Positions 13,736-14,598 of a DNA stretch of 14,598 nt are shown in pieces. The DNA is from CAUZEO01 sp963578625. Lineage in GTDB: Bacteria > Verrucomicrobiota > Kiritimatiellia > SLOV01. Under the pieces are notes generated by a model that saw only the letters and a list, made by a program, of their open reading frames with translations, was not told the DNA's origin and made no database searches. Location: NCBI GenBank assembly GCA_963578625.1, contig CAUZEO010000100.1, positions 1 to 14,598 of the forward strand, written 5' to 3'. Position numbers and translations under genes: made by a program. Numbering within the stretch: position 1 is the stretch's first letter; each line of letters begins with the position of its first letter.

Positions 13736-14290
13736 CTAGCTCGTGTTTTCGGCGCCTCTCAGCCGTTTCATCTCCTTCTCCACTTCGAAAACGTGCTTGT
13801 CGGTTGCGCCGAGCGCGCGAATTGATTCGGCGAGTCGATGCAAGTAGTCGGCATTGTGACCGCTGGGGCCTGAGGCATGAATGGCTTGTTTTGAAATCTC
13901 CTGCACTGTTGCTTCGCCCAGGTAGTTGCGGTTTCCCGGCCCGGCAATGTACAGCAGGCCGCTTACAGGTTCCGCCTCCGGTGAGTAAATTTTTGTTTTG
14001 ATTCTCTCGTAGCCGCCCTGTTCCCTGAAATCCAGGCGATCCAGAATTGCGGGCAGTAACGCGCCATCGATCGAATATGCGATACCCCAGCATTGTGCTC
14101 CCGGCGACCTGGTGAGAGTCACCACGCGCCCCGGAGACCCCGGTATTCCGCGGTGATCCGTTGAGCCCTGCCATAAACGCCGGGCCCAGCCTTCCACCCA
14201 GGCGGTGCGTCGATCAAGGTATTTGAAGTCGGGGCGCCACATCAGCGAGCCGTATCCGAAGATCCAGGTTATGTCGCCGGTAGGACTCAT
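13736..14290 (-). CDS. chaC: ChaC-type gamma-glutamylcyclotransferase
   Basis: The 184-residue protein shows the ChaC pattern. WIFGYGSLMWRPDF (residues 9-22) is the substrate loop, followed by RLWQGSTDHRGIPGSPGRVVTL with the conserved HRG..GxPGR-type segment. LDFREQGGYER contains Glu90, placed as the catalytic glutamate of this fold. GPSGHNADYLHRL near the C-terminus is also typical. ChaC enzymes cleave glutathione to 5-oxoproline and Cys-Gly in the cytosol. The size is near the family norm and all key residues appear present. No strong ribosome binding site precedes ATG 14290. It is divergent from the oxidoreductase gene at 14379, with 88 bases between them that must hold both promoters. Confidence 0.92.
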   Translation of the reverse strand: MSPTGDITWIFGYGSLMWRPDFKYLDRRTAWVEGWARRLWQGSTDHRGIPGSPGRVVTLTRSPGAQCWGIAYSIDGALLPAILDRLDFREQGGYERIKTKIYSPEAEPVSGLLYIAGPGNRNYLGEATVQEISKQAIHASGPSGHNADYLHRLAESIRALGATDKHVFEVEKEMKRLRGAENTS

Positions 14291-14378
14291 CGGCTGTACA
14301 TCATATAAGCATTCAGAGTAAATAGGAAGCAGGTGAAGACCGGCTCTTCCCTTTCGGCAGATTCAGTGGGAGAAATTG

Positions 14379-14598
14379 ATGTGTGATCGATTGAGGATTG
14401 GATTGGTGGGGTGCGGCGGGTTCGGCGACTTTTTCAGTGATTACCTAGTACAGTTCGCAGACATCGCGGCCCTGTGCGATGTCGCCGACGCCAAGAAGGA
14501 AGAGATATCGAATCGTCACTCGCTCGATGTTCCGCATTATACGGATTACCGGGAGATGATCGATGCGGGCGGGCTGGACGCGGTGGCGGTGACGACGG
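14379..14598 (+). CDS. Gfo/Idh/MocA-family oxidoreductase, 3' end outside the window
   Basis: Only the first 73 codons are present. GGGAGA about seven bases upstream supports the ATG at 14379. The N-terminus RIGLVGCGGFGDFF is a dinucleotide-binding GxGxxG-type loop of a Rossmann fold. ALCDVADAKKEEI is the second strand, with Asp where the ribose is bound, and YTDYREMIDAGGLDAVAVTT is the standard family segment leading to the substrate domain. The family oxidises or reduces sugars, inositols and related compounds with NAD(P). The substrate cannot be told from this fragment, though a sugar role would fit the mannonate dehydratase and epimerase genes upstream. It is cut by the window end, not truncated by mutation. 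Confidence 0.88.
   Translation, partial: MCDRLRIGLVGCGGFGDFFSDYLVQFADIAALCDVADAKKEEISNRHSLDVPHYTDYREMIDAGGLDAVAVTT

Overview
The window is a chromosomal segment from a bacterium of roughly mid-50s % GC. Several traits point to the PVC group or a neighbouring phylum (Verrucomicrobiota, Kiritimatiellota, Lentisphaerota or Planctomycetota), probably an uncultured lineage. These are PEGA and formylglycine-type domain proteins, a PaaX/Cas2-like regulator, intergenic repeats of the 'gaatgacgaaatccca' type, and sugar-acid and Gfo/Idh/MocA genes. The phylum is inferred from gene content; no RNA gene or marker protein is present to prove it.

Region 1 (1-8968, + strand) is one tight operon of eight genes, joined by 4-11 base overlaps or gaps of at most 20 bases. 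In order it encodes an uncharacterised protein cut by the window edge; a membrane-anchored TPR/PEGA protein; a membrane-anchored protein with five PEGA-like repeats and a C-terminal formylglycine-type domain that lacks the catalytic cysteines; a small secreted Lys-rich protein; an ExbB/TolQ/MotA-type proton-channel subunit; a divergent Hsp70/actin-type ATPase-fold protein with a C-terminal FHA-like domain; and two paralogous proteins with an N-terminal helix, a coiled coil and a VWA domain. The helix of each VWA protein carries an aspartate at residue 15, placed as in ExbD, TolR and MotB. My reading is that the ExbB-like protein and the two VWA proteins form an ion-driven stator, possibly with a heterodimeric B subunit. 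Its force would reach VWA, PEGA and TPR domains in the periplasm, with the Hsp70/FHA protein as the cytoplasmic partner. I do not recognise this set as a named system.

Region 2 (9013-10547) holds a minus-strand PaaX-family regulator with a Cas2-like middle domain and about 750 bases of non-coding DNA upstream. That DNA contains a perfect 18-bp palindrome (ATGTCACACGTGTGACAT) and an array of seven related CACGTG-centred sites. The sites are 35 bp apart and organised as a 70-bp two-site unit, and the array is bracketed by two direct copies of a different repeat.

Region 3 (10548-14598) is ordinary accessory metabolism: a short mannonate dehydratase (UxuA-like) gene facing an NAD-dependent epimerase/uronate-dehydrogenase-like gene, a 1-Cys peroxiredoxin, a decayed SGNH-hydrolase pseudogene that has lost its middle, a ChaC-type gamma-glutamylcyclotransferase, and the first 73 codons of a Gfo/Idh/MocA oxidoreductase cut by the window end. 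No rRNA, tRNA, CRISPR array, transposase or integrase was seen.
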